The notes below the pieces were generated by a model. It searched no databases. It saw only the letters and a list, made by a program, of their open reading frames with translations, and had not been told where the DNA came from. From Flavobacterium undicola (lineage in GTDB: Bacteria; Bacteroidota; Bacteroidia; Flavobacteriales; Flavobacteriaceae), in assembly GCF_009909155.2 (NCBI RefSeq), contig NZ_JAAAPM020000031.1:1-41511 (forward strand): DNA of 41,511 nucleotides, read 5' to 3'. Position numbers and translations under genes: made by a program. Every line of letters begins with the position of its first letter. Position 1 is the stretch's first letter. Shown here in pieces: positions 25,064-33,232 of this stretch.

Positions 25064-25129
25064 TGCTGATTTACCAAAATCGTTAGCGTAGACCCGACCG
25101 CGCAGATTTACCACAATTGTTAGCGCAGA
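25064..25129 (+). repeat. 29-bp imperfect direct repeat, two copies 37 bp apart
   Basis: Copies at 25064-25092 and 25101-25129 share GATTTACCA, then AAT, GTTAGCG and AGA. The GTTAGCG word also opens the cassette-like unit at 37207. The repeats begin 12 bp after the nuclease-like gene stop. Confidence 0.75.
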
Positions 25130-25177
25130 ATTGTATTCTGTACTCGCAAAGATTTTCAAAACAAATTTTAACTAGCA

Positions 25178-25483
25178 ATGAAAAAGCTATTCACATTAAA
25201 AAATATATTAATTGGGATGGGATTAATTGTCTTTGATTTAGCTGTGTATCTTTTTCTTGGGGTGATGTTAATGGGGTATGATGATTTTTATGAGGAAAGT
25301 AAAGGAGAATATGGAAGTCTGGAAAGTATGACTTTTTGGCAAAAAACAAATTATATTAGTTTGAATTTATGGAATTTGATTAATATAATTTTCATTGTCT
25401 TTTTAATATATAAAATAGTAAATAAGATAAAGAATAATAACTTTAGAAATAAAATTCCTGACCACACTGATTTAACTCAATAG
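25178..25483 (+). CDS. small membrane protein, two helices, unknown function
   Basis: A 101-residue protein with membrane segments at about 9-33 (ILIGMGLIVFDLAVYLFLG) and 61-82 (LNLWNLINIIFIVFLIYKI). The segment between them is acidic and probably extracytoplasmic, and the basic C-tail cytoplasmic. The first hydrophobic segment could also serve as a signal anchor. It follows the nuclease-like gene by 126 bp on the same strand. I do not recognise the family. If the two genes form a unit, this could be a membrane component or simply a neighbour. Confidence 0.55.
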   Translation: MKKLFTLKNILIGMGLIVFDLAVYLFLGVMLMGYDDFYEESKGEYGSLESMTFWQKTNYISLNLWNLINIIFIVFLIYKIVNKIKNNNFRNKIPDHTDLTQ

Positions 25484-25542
25484 TTACACAATTCCGTTAT
25501 GTATAGAGATAGTGCCCACAAATCTTAATAATGTGAAAAAAG

Positions 25543-25670
25543 TTTTAACCGCAAAGTTCGCAAGGTTTTATAAAGAAGTTTAAATAAAACGCAAAGTTCA
25601 CAAAGTGCTGCGAACTTTGCGTTTTCTCAATATATCAACAGAAAAAGCCTTGCGAACTTTGCGGTAAAAT
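25543..25670. repeat. nested GCAAAGTTCGC hairpin repeat
   Basis: Outer arms TTTTAACCGCAAAGTTCGC (25543-25561) and the complement ending at 25669 enclose an inner inverted pair AAAACGCAAAGTTC (25586-25599) / GAACTTTGCGTTTT (25612-25625). It is a typical flavobacterial intergenic palindromic element and may act as a terminator for both flanking convergent genes. Confidence 0.75.
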
Positions 25671-25692
25671 TGAAATAAGTATTTATACTGTT

Positions 25693-26361
25693 TTATTTTT
25701 CAAAAACAACTTCATCAGCAGTTGCACCCAATTCAATCAATAAATTGCTGATGTTTTTTACAAAAGCAGATGGCCCACAGATGTAAAAATGTTGACTGAA
25801 ATCGGCAATATTTTCTATCAGGTATTTACGGTCTATTCTTTTACCCACAAATCCGGTGACGTTTTCCCGGGTAAAGATATTTATGAAATCATCGTTGAGC
25901 ATTTCTTGTAATTCCTTAGCTATGATAACATCTTCCGAGGTTTTGTTGGAGTAGATGAGTCGGTTTCCTTGTAGTTGGTTTTTTTGGTACAAATCCCTGA
26001 AAATAGCAATAAAAGGAGTGATTCCTGCACCTCCGGCAATAAATATTCCCGGTTTTTTGTATTGAATGGCTCCCCAAACATCGCGAATAATCAATTCGTC
26101 TCCTTTGTTAACACGACCTAACATGGCTGTAACCCCTTTATGGTCGTTGTAAATTTTAATGATGAATTCGAGATGGTTCTCCTCTCCCAGGCAGGTAAAT
26201 GTAAAAGGTCTTAATTCATCTTTCCATTCCGGTAGATTGATGGAAACTTCTGTTGCCTGACCGGGAATGAAATGATATCCTTCCGGTTTTTCAACAACAA
26301 AACGTTTTACATCATGGGTGATAAAAACAGCTTGCAAGACTTTAACAACATAATTATCCAT
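25693..26361 (-). CDS. ferredoxin-NADP reductase-type flavoprotein
   Basis: A 222-residue FAD/NAD(P)H oxidoreductase without an Fe-S domain. The FAD-binding motif is RPFTFTCLG (about 51-59), the pyridine-nucleotide motif GGAGITPFIAIF (about 110-121), and the C-terminal CGPSAFV segment (about 195-201) is typical of the FNR superfamily. I start it at the ATG at 26359-26361 (MDNYVVKVLQ); a start at 26391 would add ten residues. Its electron partner is unknown; candidates are ferredoxin, a globin, or a desaturase-like enzyme encoded elsewhere. It is monocistronic on the minus strand. Confidence 0.88.
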   Translation of the reverse strand: MDNYVVKVLQAVFITHDVKRFVVEKPEGYHFIPGQATEVSINLPEWKDELRPFTFTCLGEENHLEFIIKIYNDHKGVTAMLGRVNKGDELIIRDVWGAIQYKKPGIFIAGGAGITPFIAIFRDLYQKNQLQGNRLIYSNKTSEDVIIAKELQEMLNDDFINIFTRENVTGFVGKRIDRKYLIENIADFSQHFYICGPSAFVKNISNLLIELGATADEVVFEK

Positions 26362-26714
26362 AAGTAATTGTTTTAGATGGTTAAGACTCAAGTGGATACC
26401 AAAACTTTAAAAATGAGTATTAAATTTACGAAAAATGATTAAGTTTTGTGTGATTACAAGTGGTTAAATTGTTGGTTTTTAGTTTTATAGTTTATTTTAA
26501 AAATTCTTTTTAATGTTTATTATAAATGATAGCTCAATTGCAGGGCGTAATTTTATATTAAATCTAGCCATTCATTTGTAAAGATATCAGTCTTAAAGAG
26601 CTTAAATTGATTACAAAAACTAACAAAATATCTCATTTTTTAAACTTTAAACAAAACATAATTCCCTATTTTTGCTCTTCGAGATTTTAAAAAAATAATA
26701 AAAAACAATATACT
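26362..26714. other. 353-bp divergent intergenic region
   Basis: AT-rich spacer between divergent genes. I see no hairpin or repeat. It must hold the promoters of both the flavoprotein and lpdA; only the lpdA -7 box at 26667-26674 is recognisable. Confidence 0.6.
26667..26674 (+). promoter_or_regulatory. putative -7 box of lpdA (TATTTTTG)
   Basis: Full match to TAnnTTTG, 40 bp before the ATG. Confidence 0.5.
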
Positions 26715-28118
26715 ATGAATTCATTTGACGTAGTCGTTATAGGTTCTGGACCTGGAGGATATGTATCAGCGATTCGTTGTGCGCAACTAGGCTTCAAAAC
26801 AGCCATTATCGAAAAATATTCCACACTTGGAGGAACTTGTCTTAATGTAGGATGTATTCCTTCAAAAGCTTTGTTGTCTTCTTCTCATCATTATGCTGAA
26901 ATTGCTCATTTTGCAGATCACGGAATCGAAGTTTCGGGAGAAGTAAAAGTGAATTTAGAAAAAATGATTGCTCGTAAAACGGCAGTTGTGGATCAAACTT
27001 CTGGTGGAATCAACTACTTGATGGATAAAAATAACATTACTGTTTTTAATGGTTTGGGGTCTTTTGTTGATGCTACACACGTTGCTGTTGCAAAAGCAGA
27101 TGGAACTTCAGAAACTATAGAAGCGAAACATACTATTATAGCAACAGGTTCTAAGCCATCTTCTTTGCCTTTTATCTCAATTGATAAAGAAAGAATCATC
27201 ACTTCTACTGAAGCTTTAAATTTAAAAGAAGTGCCAAAACACCTTGTAATCATTGGAGGTGGAGTTATCGGAATCGAATTAGGTCAAGTGTATTTACGTT
27301 TGGGTGCTCAGGTTTCGGTTGTGGAATTCATGGACAGAATTATTCCGGGAATGGATGCTTCTTTGTCTAAAGAATTGACAAAAGTCTTGAAAAAACAAGG
27401 AATGAAATTCTATACTTCTCACAAAGTACAATCAGTGGAAAGAGCTGGTGATGTAGTTACTGTGAAAGCAGAAAATGCAAAAGGAGAAGTAATTACTTTA
27501 GAAGGAGATTATTCATTAGTTTCTGTTGGTCGTCGTCCATATACTGATGGATTGAACGCTGAAAATGCAGGAGTTAAAATTTCTGAAAGAGGTCAAGTTG
27601 AAGTAAACGATCATTTACAAACTTCGGCTTCTAATATTTACGCAATTGGTGACGTAGTACGTGGTGCGATGTTAGCTCATAAAGCGGAAGAAGAAGGAAC
27701 TATGGTTGCTGAAATATTAGCGGGTCAAAAACCACATATTGATTATAACTTAATTCCTGGAGTAGTTTACACTTGGCCGGAAGTTGCGGCTGTTGGACAA
27801 ACAGAAGAGCAATTGAAAGCGGCTGGCGTAGCTTACAAATCAGGAAGTTTCCCATTTAAAGCTTTAGGACGTGCAAGAGCAAGTGCTGATTTAGATGGTT
27901 TTGTAAAAATCCTTGCTGATGCTAAAACGGATGAAGTTTTAGGTATTCACATGATTGGAGCCAGAACAGCTGATTTAATTGCTGAAGCGGTAGTAGCAAT
28001 GGAATACAAAGCTTCTGCTGAAGATATTTCAAGAATGTCTCATGCACATCCTACATTTGCGGAAGCAATAAAAGAAGCAGCATTAGCAGCAACTGACAAT
28101 AGAGCGTTACACATTTAA
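26715..28118 (+). CDS. lpdA: dihydrolipoyl dehydrogenase (E3)
   Basis: A 467-residue flavoprotein disulfide reductase. FAD motif VVVIGSGPGGYVSAIRCAQ at 6-24, redox disulfide Cys42/Cys47 in GGTCLNVGCIPSKAL, NAD motif IIGGGVIGIELG near 180, second FAD motif IYAIGDVVRGAMLAHKAEEEG near 310, and the active-site His445/Glu450 pair in HAHPTFAEA. It regenerates lipoamide for pyruvate, 2-oxoglutarate or branched-chain dehydrogenases and the glycine cleavage system. It stands alone rather than beside E1/E2 genes, which fits a shared E3. It has its own promoter and a strong terminator. Confidence 0.97.
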   Translation: MNSFDVVVIGSGPGGYVSAIRCAQLGFKTAIIEKYSTLGGTCLNVGCIPSKALLSSSHHYAEIAHFADHGIEVSGEVKVNLEKMIARKTAVVDQTSGGINYLMDKNNITVFNGLGSFVDATHVAVAKADGTSETIEAKHTIIATGSKPSSLPFISIDKERIITSTEALNLKEVPKHLVIIGGGVIGIELGQVYLRLGAQVSVVEFMDRIIPGMDASLSKELTKVLKKQGMKFYTSHKVQSVERAGDVVTVKAENAKGEVITLEGDYSLVSVGRRPYTDGLNAENAGVKISERGQVEVNDHLQTSASNIYAIGDVVRGAMLAHKAEEEGTMVAEILAGQKPHIDYNLIPGVVYTWPEVAAVGQTEEQLKAAGVAYKSGSFPFKALGRARASADLDGFVKILADAKTDEVLGIHMIGARTADLIAEAVVAMEYKASAEDISRMSHAHPTFAEAIKEAALAATDNRALHI

Positions 28119-28140
28119 AAATCAGTTCCTTTTTATATAA

Positions 28141-28172
28141 AAAAAACCCGTTTCTTATGAGACGGGTTTTTT
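28141..28172. terminator. terminator between lpdA and the convergent DoxX gene
   Basis: AAAAAACCCGT.TC, a four-base loop and GA.ACGGGTTTTTT form a strong stem with A and T tracts on both sides, so it can work in both directions. Confidence 0.85.
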
Positions 28173-28179
28173 GTTTTTT

Positions 28180-28560
28180 TTAACCATTCATTTTAAATAA
28201 TCCTTCATAGTTATGCCAGTGGCTATAAATTAGAAATACGTTGCCTGCAAAAACAGCAATAGCTATAGGTAAGTCGTGTGGGTTTAAAAAATAATTGATT
28301 AATAAAATATTGATAATCACTGGGAAAATGATAATATTGGCTAAGGTGGTAAATTTTCCTGATACAAAGGATAAACCACATAAAAATTCAATTGATTTAG
28401 CTAATGGCATCAAATAAGTTGAGGCAATAAGACCCACTTGAAATGCTTTGAAATCACCTGTTGAAACGGGTTCCGGATTTGAGAGGACAAAATAACTGAT
28501 AGAAGTACAAAGGAATATAGCTCCCATTAACGTACGAACAATAAGAGTTGCGATTTTCAT
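28180..28560 (-). CDS. DoxX-like small membrane protein
   Basis: A 126-residue protein with four predicted membrane helices (about 5-26, 45-65, 70-92, 98-118). The spacing and the LIVRTLMGAIFLCTSISYF start resemble DoxX/DoxD-like and MauE-like proteins. Family members are linked to redox or sulfur metabolism, but this one carries no diagnostic cofactor residue. A perfect dyad (28685-28701) about 125 bp upstream may be an operator. Function otherwise unknown. Confidence 0.75.
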   Translation of the reverse strand: MKIATLIVRTLMGAIFLCTSISYFVLSNPEPVSTGDFKAFQVGLIASTYLMPLAKSIEFLCGLSFVSGKFTTLANIIIFPVIINILLINYFLNPHDLPIAIAVFAGNVFLIYSHWHNYEGLFKMNG

Positions 28561-28684
28561 GATATATAGGTTTTATTGGTTAACAAATCACAAAATTCTG
28601 TTGCGGTTCAGCACTTTCATTCGTAGTAAAAACTCTCCCTAGATAACCGTCTAAATCAGAAAAACAAGCTTTTTTTAACTATGT

Positions 28685-28701
28685 AACGATTAATAATCGT
28701 T
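28685..28701. promoter_or_regulatory. 17-bp dyad AACGATTAATAATCGTT, possible operator
   Basis: A perfect odd-centred palindrome in the upstream region of the DoxX-like gene. Dyads of this size suit a dimeric regulator; the regulator is unknown. Confidence 0.4.
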
Positions 28702-28920
28702 GTATGTTTTTGTAGCTTATAGTAAATTTACAAAAAAAAGAACTGATTTTTCTGATATAGAAGAATTATTATTTAATAAAATGTTAATTTGATAATCAAT
28801 TAATTGTTTGTTACAGTAAATGGAGTGGAATTAGGTTGTTTTTGGCTTTTATTTCCTTGTGATAAATTGGGTAATGTGTATTCGTTTTGAGTGGGTAATT
28901 AGTTTTTGATGATAATTTTT

Positions 28921-29515
28921 CGTCAGTTCGAGGTATGATTTATTCAAAAAAGCAATATAAAATGACGTTGATATTTTGTCAATTGTAAATTAAATTGTTT
29001 TTTTTCTAGGGTTTTAGTTGTCCTTAGCTTCCGCAGTCGAGTGTCAAATGTTTGAAGAATACGTAAAAAGAAAAGCTGTTTGATCCGCCGCGGCGGAGAG
29101 TTCTTTTCTTTTAGCATTCGAAAACTAATTTGACCGACGAGGAAGCGTGAGACTTGATTTTTTTGTTTCTTTTTTGATCAAGCAAAAAAGAAAATTGGTA
29201 AATCTAATTTTTTACTTTTAATAAAAACTTCATTGGTAGTGATCCCACTTTTGGGCGGGATCGTATCGAGAACAAGAAAAATATCATTAAAACAAGGTTC
29301 TCGATATCTGCCTGTGGCAGACAAGCATTTTTTGTGTAGTCCCGATTTTTCGCGACTACACAAAAAAAAAAACACTACCAATGACGTTTTTATTAAAAAA
29401 TGGTTCTTGATACAAATTTTCAGAAAAAGCTATCGCATTTTCTGAAAATTCACTCGAACTGACGAGAAGTTATAACGTCATTTTATATTACTTTTTTAGA
29501 ATAAAAATTACACCT
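28921..29515. repeat. interspersed hairpin-rich repeat, copy 2, complete with inverted ends
   Basis: The element is bounded by exact 12-bp inverted repeats CGTCAGTTCGAG (28921-28932) and CTCGAACTGACG (29453-29464), and by inverted copies of an AAAAA.AATATAAAATGACGTT segment (28947-28966 and 29477-29500). Inside are nested stems: CCGCCGCGGCGG, a 21-bp pair ATAAAAAC.TCATTGGTAGTG (29221-29241 with 29373-29393), GTGTAGTC/GACTACAC, and TTTTCAGAAAA-type arms (29417-29450). No ORF with a family signature is present. Copy 1 at 19916 is a shortened version. Confidence 0.85.
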
Positions 29516-29530
29516 AAGGGGTGTTATAAG

Positions 29531-30421
29531 TTATTCTTTTTGGTAATACTTTTTATAAAGCAAGAATCCACCAAAGCCTATTAATAGTAACCACCAAATT
29601 TCAAAAACAAATACAATAATATCAAGCAAAACATTCCAGCCTGCTTTTAGAGAATCGAGTAGGCGTATTCCAATGTTGGGTTTATAGTGATTGTAATCTT
29701 TGGTATTGGCAATCATTTCTTGTTTGATCGATTCGCGTTGGTATATTTGGATAGTCAGTGTGCTAAAATTAACCTGATCCTGGATGGACAGGTTTTCTAA
29801 TTTCGCTGCGTCTTTTTGTTCTTTTTGGTTTGCCAAGTTATTTTCAGCATCTATCACATCATTGATTTTTTTGCCTTTGGTATCAATCGCTTTTTCTACT
29901 CTTTTTTCTTTGTTGGCACTTCTTTCTTGTGAGAGTTGGTTCGAAAGTATTTTTAGCGAAACATCATCCGCTTTTATGACGCGATAATTTAGAAAGTCAA
30001 TTTGTTTGGCGATGCATTTTATAACCGTATCCAAACGTTTGTTAGGTACTCGAATTGTGATGTTGTTTTCAATATTGTATCGAATGGATTCCAGCGTGCT
30101 GTCCTGGCTTATTTTGGTTTCATATTGATCAATAATGTTACTTTGTAAGTTGGTGTAAGTAACAAATCCATCAAATTTATTGGTGATGTTTTCAATAGCA
30201 TAAGTAGTTTGGGGAACATTTTTCACTTTGAATTTCAAGTCGGCCGTACGAACGAATTTTCGGGTACTGTCTTTTTTTTCTACTGCAGCAGAAGAAGAAA
30301 TAGCAGCTTCAGTAACAATATTATTTGTTGCTAGTTCTTCTGGCGCTTCACTTTTTTTACAGCTAATCATTAATGTCGTAAAAGTGAATAGTAGCAAACT
30401 ACTTTTTACAATTTTGTTCAT
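29531..30421 (-). CDS. DUF4349 lipoprotein
   Basis: A 296-residue membrane-anchored lipoprotein. Signal peptide with lipobox LMISC, Cys21. The DUF4349 region begins at RKFVRTADLKFKVKNVPQTT (about 54-73), contains a central coiled coil rich in Lys/Glu/Asn (about 165-220), and ends in NFSTLTIQIYQRES. A C-terminal membrane helix (about 262-288: WWLLLIGFGGFLLY) follows. Family members are predicted cell-envelope proteins of unknown function; the lipobox plus C-terminal helix suggests attachment at both ends. Confidence 0.88.
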   Translation of the reverse strand: MNKIVKSSLLLFTFTTLMISCKKSEAPEELATNNIVTEAAISSSAAVEKKDSTRKFVRTADLKFKVKNVPQTTYAIENITNKFDGFVTYTNLQSNIIDQYETKISQDSTLESIRYNIENNITIRVPNKRLDTVIKCIAKQIDFLNYRVIKADDVSLKILSNQLSQERSANKEKRVEKAIDTKGKKINDVIDAENNLANQKEQKDAAKLENLSIQDQVNFSTLTIQIYQRESIKQEMIANTKDYNHYKPNIGIRLLDSLKAGWNVLLDIIVFVFEIWWLLLIGFGGFLLYKKYYQKE

Positions 30422-30617
30422 AGATTTTTTCTTTTAGAGTGGATGATTTTTTGATTGATTGTTCGCGAAATTTTAGGCCTGAATTTCATGTCAAATATAA
30501 GAGGTTTTGGTAAGAAAAATCTTTTTTAATATTTATTTAACTATGCGCTGGTTTTGTGAAATTTCTACTAGAGAAGCTATTTTTTTTTATTGTAATTTTA
30601 CCTTTTAAAATTTTACA

Positions 30618-31904
30618 TTGAGAACATCCTTTAAACAAGACATAACGCATCTGGTCGATATCAAAAAGCAGCTTTTATTGTGGTCGCAACAATTTCGAGA
30701 AGTAACTTTTATGGATAGTAACCAATACCAACAAGAGTATTCCAGTTACGATTGGATTCTGGCTGTTGATGCTTTTACTTCTATAAAAACCGATTATTTT
30801 AATGCTTTTGAAGATTTAAAACAATACCAGCAAACCATTCAGGATTGGATTTTTGGTTATTTGTCTTATGATTTAAAAAATGATATTGAGACTTTAACGT
30901 CGGCTAATTTTGATGGTTTAGAATTTCCTGATTTGTATTTCTTTCAGCCTAAAAAACTCTTTTTAGCCAAAGGAAATGAAATCGAAATTCGGTATTTGAA
31001 TTTTTGCGATGATGAATTTGAAGCCGATTGGGACGAAATCAAAGCAATTGTTACCGATTTTGAGACTTTTGATACCCATGTGCAAATTCAGCAACGAATT
31101 TCAGCTGAGGGCTATCGCGAAAAAGTGTCTAAAATGCTCGAACACATTCATCATGGAGATTTGTATGAGGCTAATTTTTGCATGGAATTTTATGCTGAAA
31201 ACGCCCGAATTGATCCGTTGGAGACTTTTTTGAAGCTGAATAAAATTTCGAAACCACCTTTTGCGGTGTTTTTTAAGAATTACAAGCAATTTTTATTGTC
31301 GGCATCGCCAGAACGTTATTTGAAAAAAGAAGGGGAGTTGCTTATTTCTCAGCCTATAAAAGGAACGGCAAAACGATTTTTAGATCCAATTGAAGATGAA
31401 GAATCGAAAAATAAATTAGCCGCCGATGCTAAAGAACGTGCTGAGAATATTATGATAACCGATTTGGTACGAAATGATTTATCGCATACGGCTCAAAAAG
31501 GTTCGGTTCAGGTGACGGAATTGTGTGGAATTTATTCCTTTTTGCAAGTGCACCAAATGATTTCAACTATTACTTCAAAATTAGACCCGCAGTACACTGT
31601 AGTTGATGCTTTAAAACATACTTTTCCTATGGGAAGTATGACGGGAGCACCTAAGATTTCGGTAATGAAAATCATTGAAGAACTCGAAGAAACTAAGCGA
31701 GGTTTGTACAGCGGTGCCGTGGGGTATTTTACTCCTGATGGCGATTTTGATTTTAATGTTGTTATTCGAAGTATATTGTATAATCAGCAAAATCAATATT
31801 TGTCCTTTTCGGTAGGAAGTGCTATCACTTCGCTTTCTGTTCCTGAAAAAGAATACGAAGAATGTTTGCTGAAAGCCAAAGCGATGTTTGAAGTTTTAAA
31901 ATAA
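30618..31904 (+). CDS. pabB: aminodeoxychorismate synthase component I
   Basis: A 428-residue chorismate-binding enzyme for p-aminobenzoate and folate synthesis. Landmarks are SASPERYLKKEGELLISQ near 228-245, QPIKGTAKR with Lys248 (the nucleophile that separates PabB from anthranilate synthase, which has Ala), ENIMITDLVRNDLSH, FPMGSMTGAPK, and YSGAVGYFTPDGDFDFNV. The start used is TTG at 30618-30620; the product MRTSFKQDITHL keeps the usual N-terminal segment, while the first ATG (residue 32) would remove it. It is followed 18 bp later by tilS. Confidence 0.93.
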   Translation: MRTSFKQDITHLVDIKKQLLLWSQQFREVTFMDSNQYQQEYSSYDWILAVDAFTSIKTDYFNAFEDLKQYQQTIQDWIFGYLSYDLKNDIETLTSANFDGLEFPDLYFFQPKKLFLAKGNEIEIRYLNFCDDEFEADWDEIKAIVTDFETFDTHVQIQQRISAEGYREKVSKMLEHIHHGDLYEANFCMEFYAENARIDPLETFLKLNKISKPPFAVFFKNYKQFLLSASPERYLKKEGELLISQPIKGTAKRFLDPIEDEESKNKLAADAKERAENIMITDLVRNDLSHTAQKGSVQVTELCGIYSFLQVHQMISTITSKLDPQYTVVDALKHTFPMGSMTGAPKISVMKIIEELEETKRGLYSGAVGYFTPDGDFDFNVVIRSILYNQQNQYLSFSVGSAITSLSVPEKEYEECLLKAKAMFEVLK

Positions 31905-31921
31905 GTTTTAATTTTTAGTAT

Positions 31922-33232
31922 ATGCTCAACAAGTTCAAAAAACATATCGATCAAAATTTTGCTTTTTTAGAAAAAAGCAAATTGCTGCTGGCTACAAGTG
32001 GCGGAATTGACAGTATGGTTTTAGTTCATTTGTTTAATGAATTAAAGCATTCTATTGCTTTGGCACACTGTAATTTCCAATTGCGTGGATTGGAAAGTTT
32101 TGGAGATCAGAATTTTGTTCAGGATTACGCTAATGCAAATGAAATTCCATTTTTTTTGACTCAGTTTGACACCGAAGCTTTTGCGAATGATTACAAGCTT
32201 TCGACTCAAATTGCGGCTCGGGAATTGCGTTACAATTGGTTTTATGAACTTTTAGAAACGGAGAATTACGATTACATTTTAACGGCGCATCATGCCGATG
32301 ATAATATCGAAACCTTTTTAATCAACCTGAGTCGTGGAACTGGATTAGAAGGTTTGGTTGGGATTCCGGCTCAAAATGATAAAATTGTACGTCCGTTGTT
32401 GCCTTTTACAAGAGAAGAAATTTTGGAATATGCCAGTGAAAATAACATTCAGTGGCGGGAAGATAGCAGTAATGCTTCGGATAAATATTTGCGCAATAAA
32501 ATTAGACATCATCTGGTGCCATTGTTGAAAGAATTGAATCCGCAGTTTGTGGAATCCTTTCAAAAAACACAGTCGTATTTGAATGACTCTCAGGAATTAG
32601 TTGAAGACGCTGCTATTATGGTGTATCAGCAAGTAGCAAGAGAAGAAGGTGAGACTATTGTTTTTGACTTGAACCAATTGCTGAAATTACCCAATTATAA
32701 ATCTTATTTGTACCAATGGTTGCATGAATTTGGTTTTTCGGCCTGGGACGATGTTTATGGTTTGGTGGAGAGTCAATCAGGGAAGCAGGTTTTTTCAGCG
32801 GATTATCGATTGTTGAAAGACAGAGAAGTATTGATTTTGAGTCCAGTTTTTCAGGAAGAAGATAATGAAGTGTATTTTGTAGAAAAAAATACTCCGGCTG
32901 TTAATATTCCCTTAAATCTTACTTTTTGCGAAGCAGCGGTTATTTCAGATGCTTCAAATTCAATTATATTTGTTGATGAAGATAAGTTGGTTTATCCATT
33001 GGTTTTAAAAAAATGGAAAGAAGGTGATTCTTTTCAGCCTTTTGGAATGGATGGAAAGTCTAAAAAGTTAAGTAAGCTTTTTAAAGACGAAAAATTATCT
33101 TTATTAGAAAAAGAAAATTGTTGGGTTTTATGGTCGGCAGATCAGATTGTTTGGGTGGTTGGCATTCGACAAGATGAACGATTCAGAATCGATAATTCCA
33201 CAAAAAACATATTAAAAATAGCATTGCAATAA
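31922..33232 (+). CDS. tilS: tRNA(Ile)-lysidine synthase
   Basis: A 436-residue N-type ATP pyrophosphatase that converts C34 of tRNA-Ile(CAU) to lysidine. P-loop LLATSGGIDSMVLVH with SGGIDS at 26-31, then AHCNFQLRG, LTAHHADDNIETFLINLSRG and VRPLLPFTREEI, all typical of TilS. A C-terminal TilS-C domain (about 360-436: WKEGDSFQPFGMDGKSKKLSKLFKDEKL) is present. The stop shares one base with the ATG of dsbD, so the two are translationally coupled. Confidence 0.96.
   Translation: MLNKFKKHIDQNFAFLEKSKLLLATSGGIDSMVLVHLFNELKHSIALAHCNFQLRGLESFGDQNFVQDYANANEIPFFLTQFDTEAFANDYKLSTQIAARELRYNWFYELLETENYDYILTAHHADDNIETFLINLSRGTGLEGLVGIPAQNDKIVRPLLPFTREEILEYASENNIQWREDSSNASDKYLRNKIRHHLVPLLKELNPQFVESFQKTQSYLNDSQELVEDAAIMVYQQVAREEGETIVFDLNQLLKLPNYKSYLYQWLHEFGFSAWDDVYGLVESQSGKQVFSADYRLLKDREVLILSPVFQEEDNEVYFVEKNTPAVNIPLNLTFCEAAVISDASNSIIFVDEDKLVYPLVLKKWKEGDSFQPFGMDGKSKKLSKLFKDEKLSLLEKENCWVLWSADQIVWVVGIRQDERFRIDNSTKNILKIALQ

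Larger units (their letters stand above)
28561..29530. other. 970-bp intergenic region dominated by an interspersed repeat
   Basis: 28561-28920 holds the dyad at 28685 and otherwise AT-rich sequence with no coding signal. 28921-29515 is the long repeat listed next. No RNA gene was recognised. Confidence 0.7.

Noticed and set aside
25064..25129. Possible minimal CRISPR (two 29-bp repeats)
   Set aside because: The gap is only 8 bp, the repeats are imperfect, and there are no cas genes.
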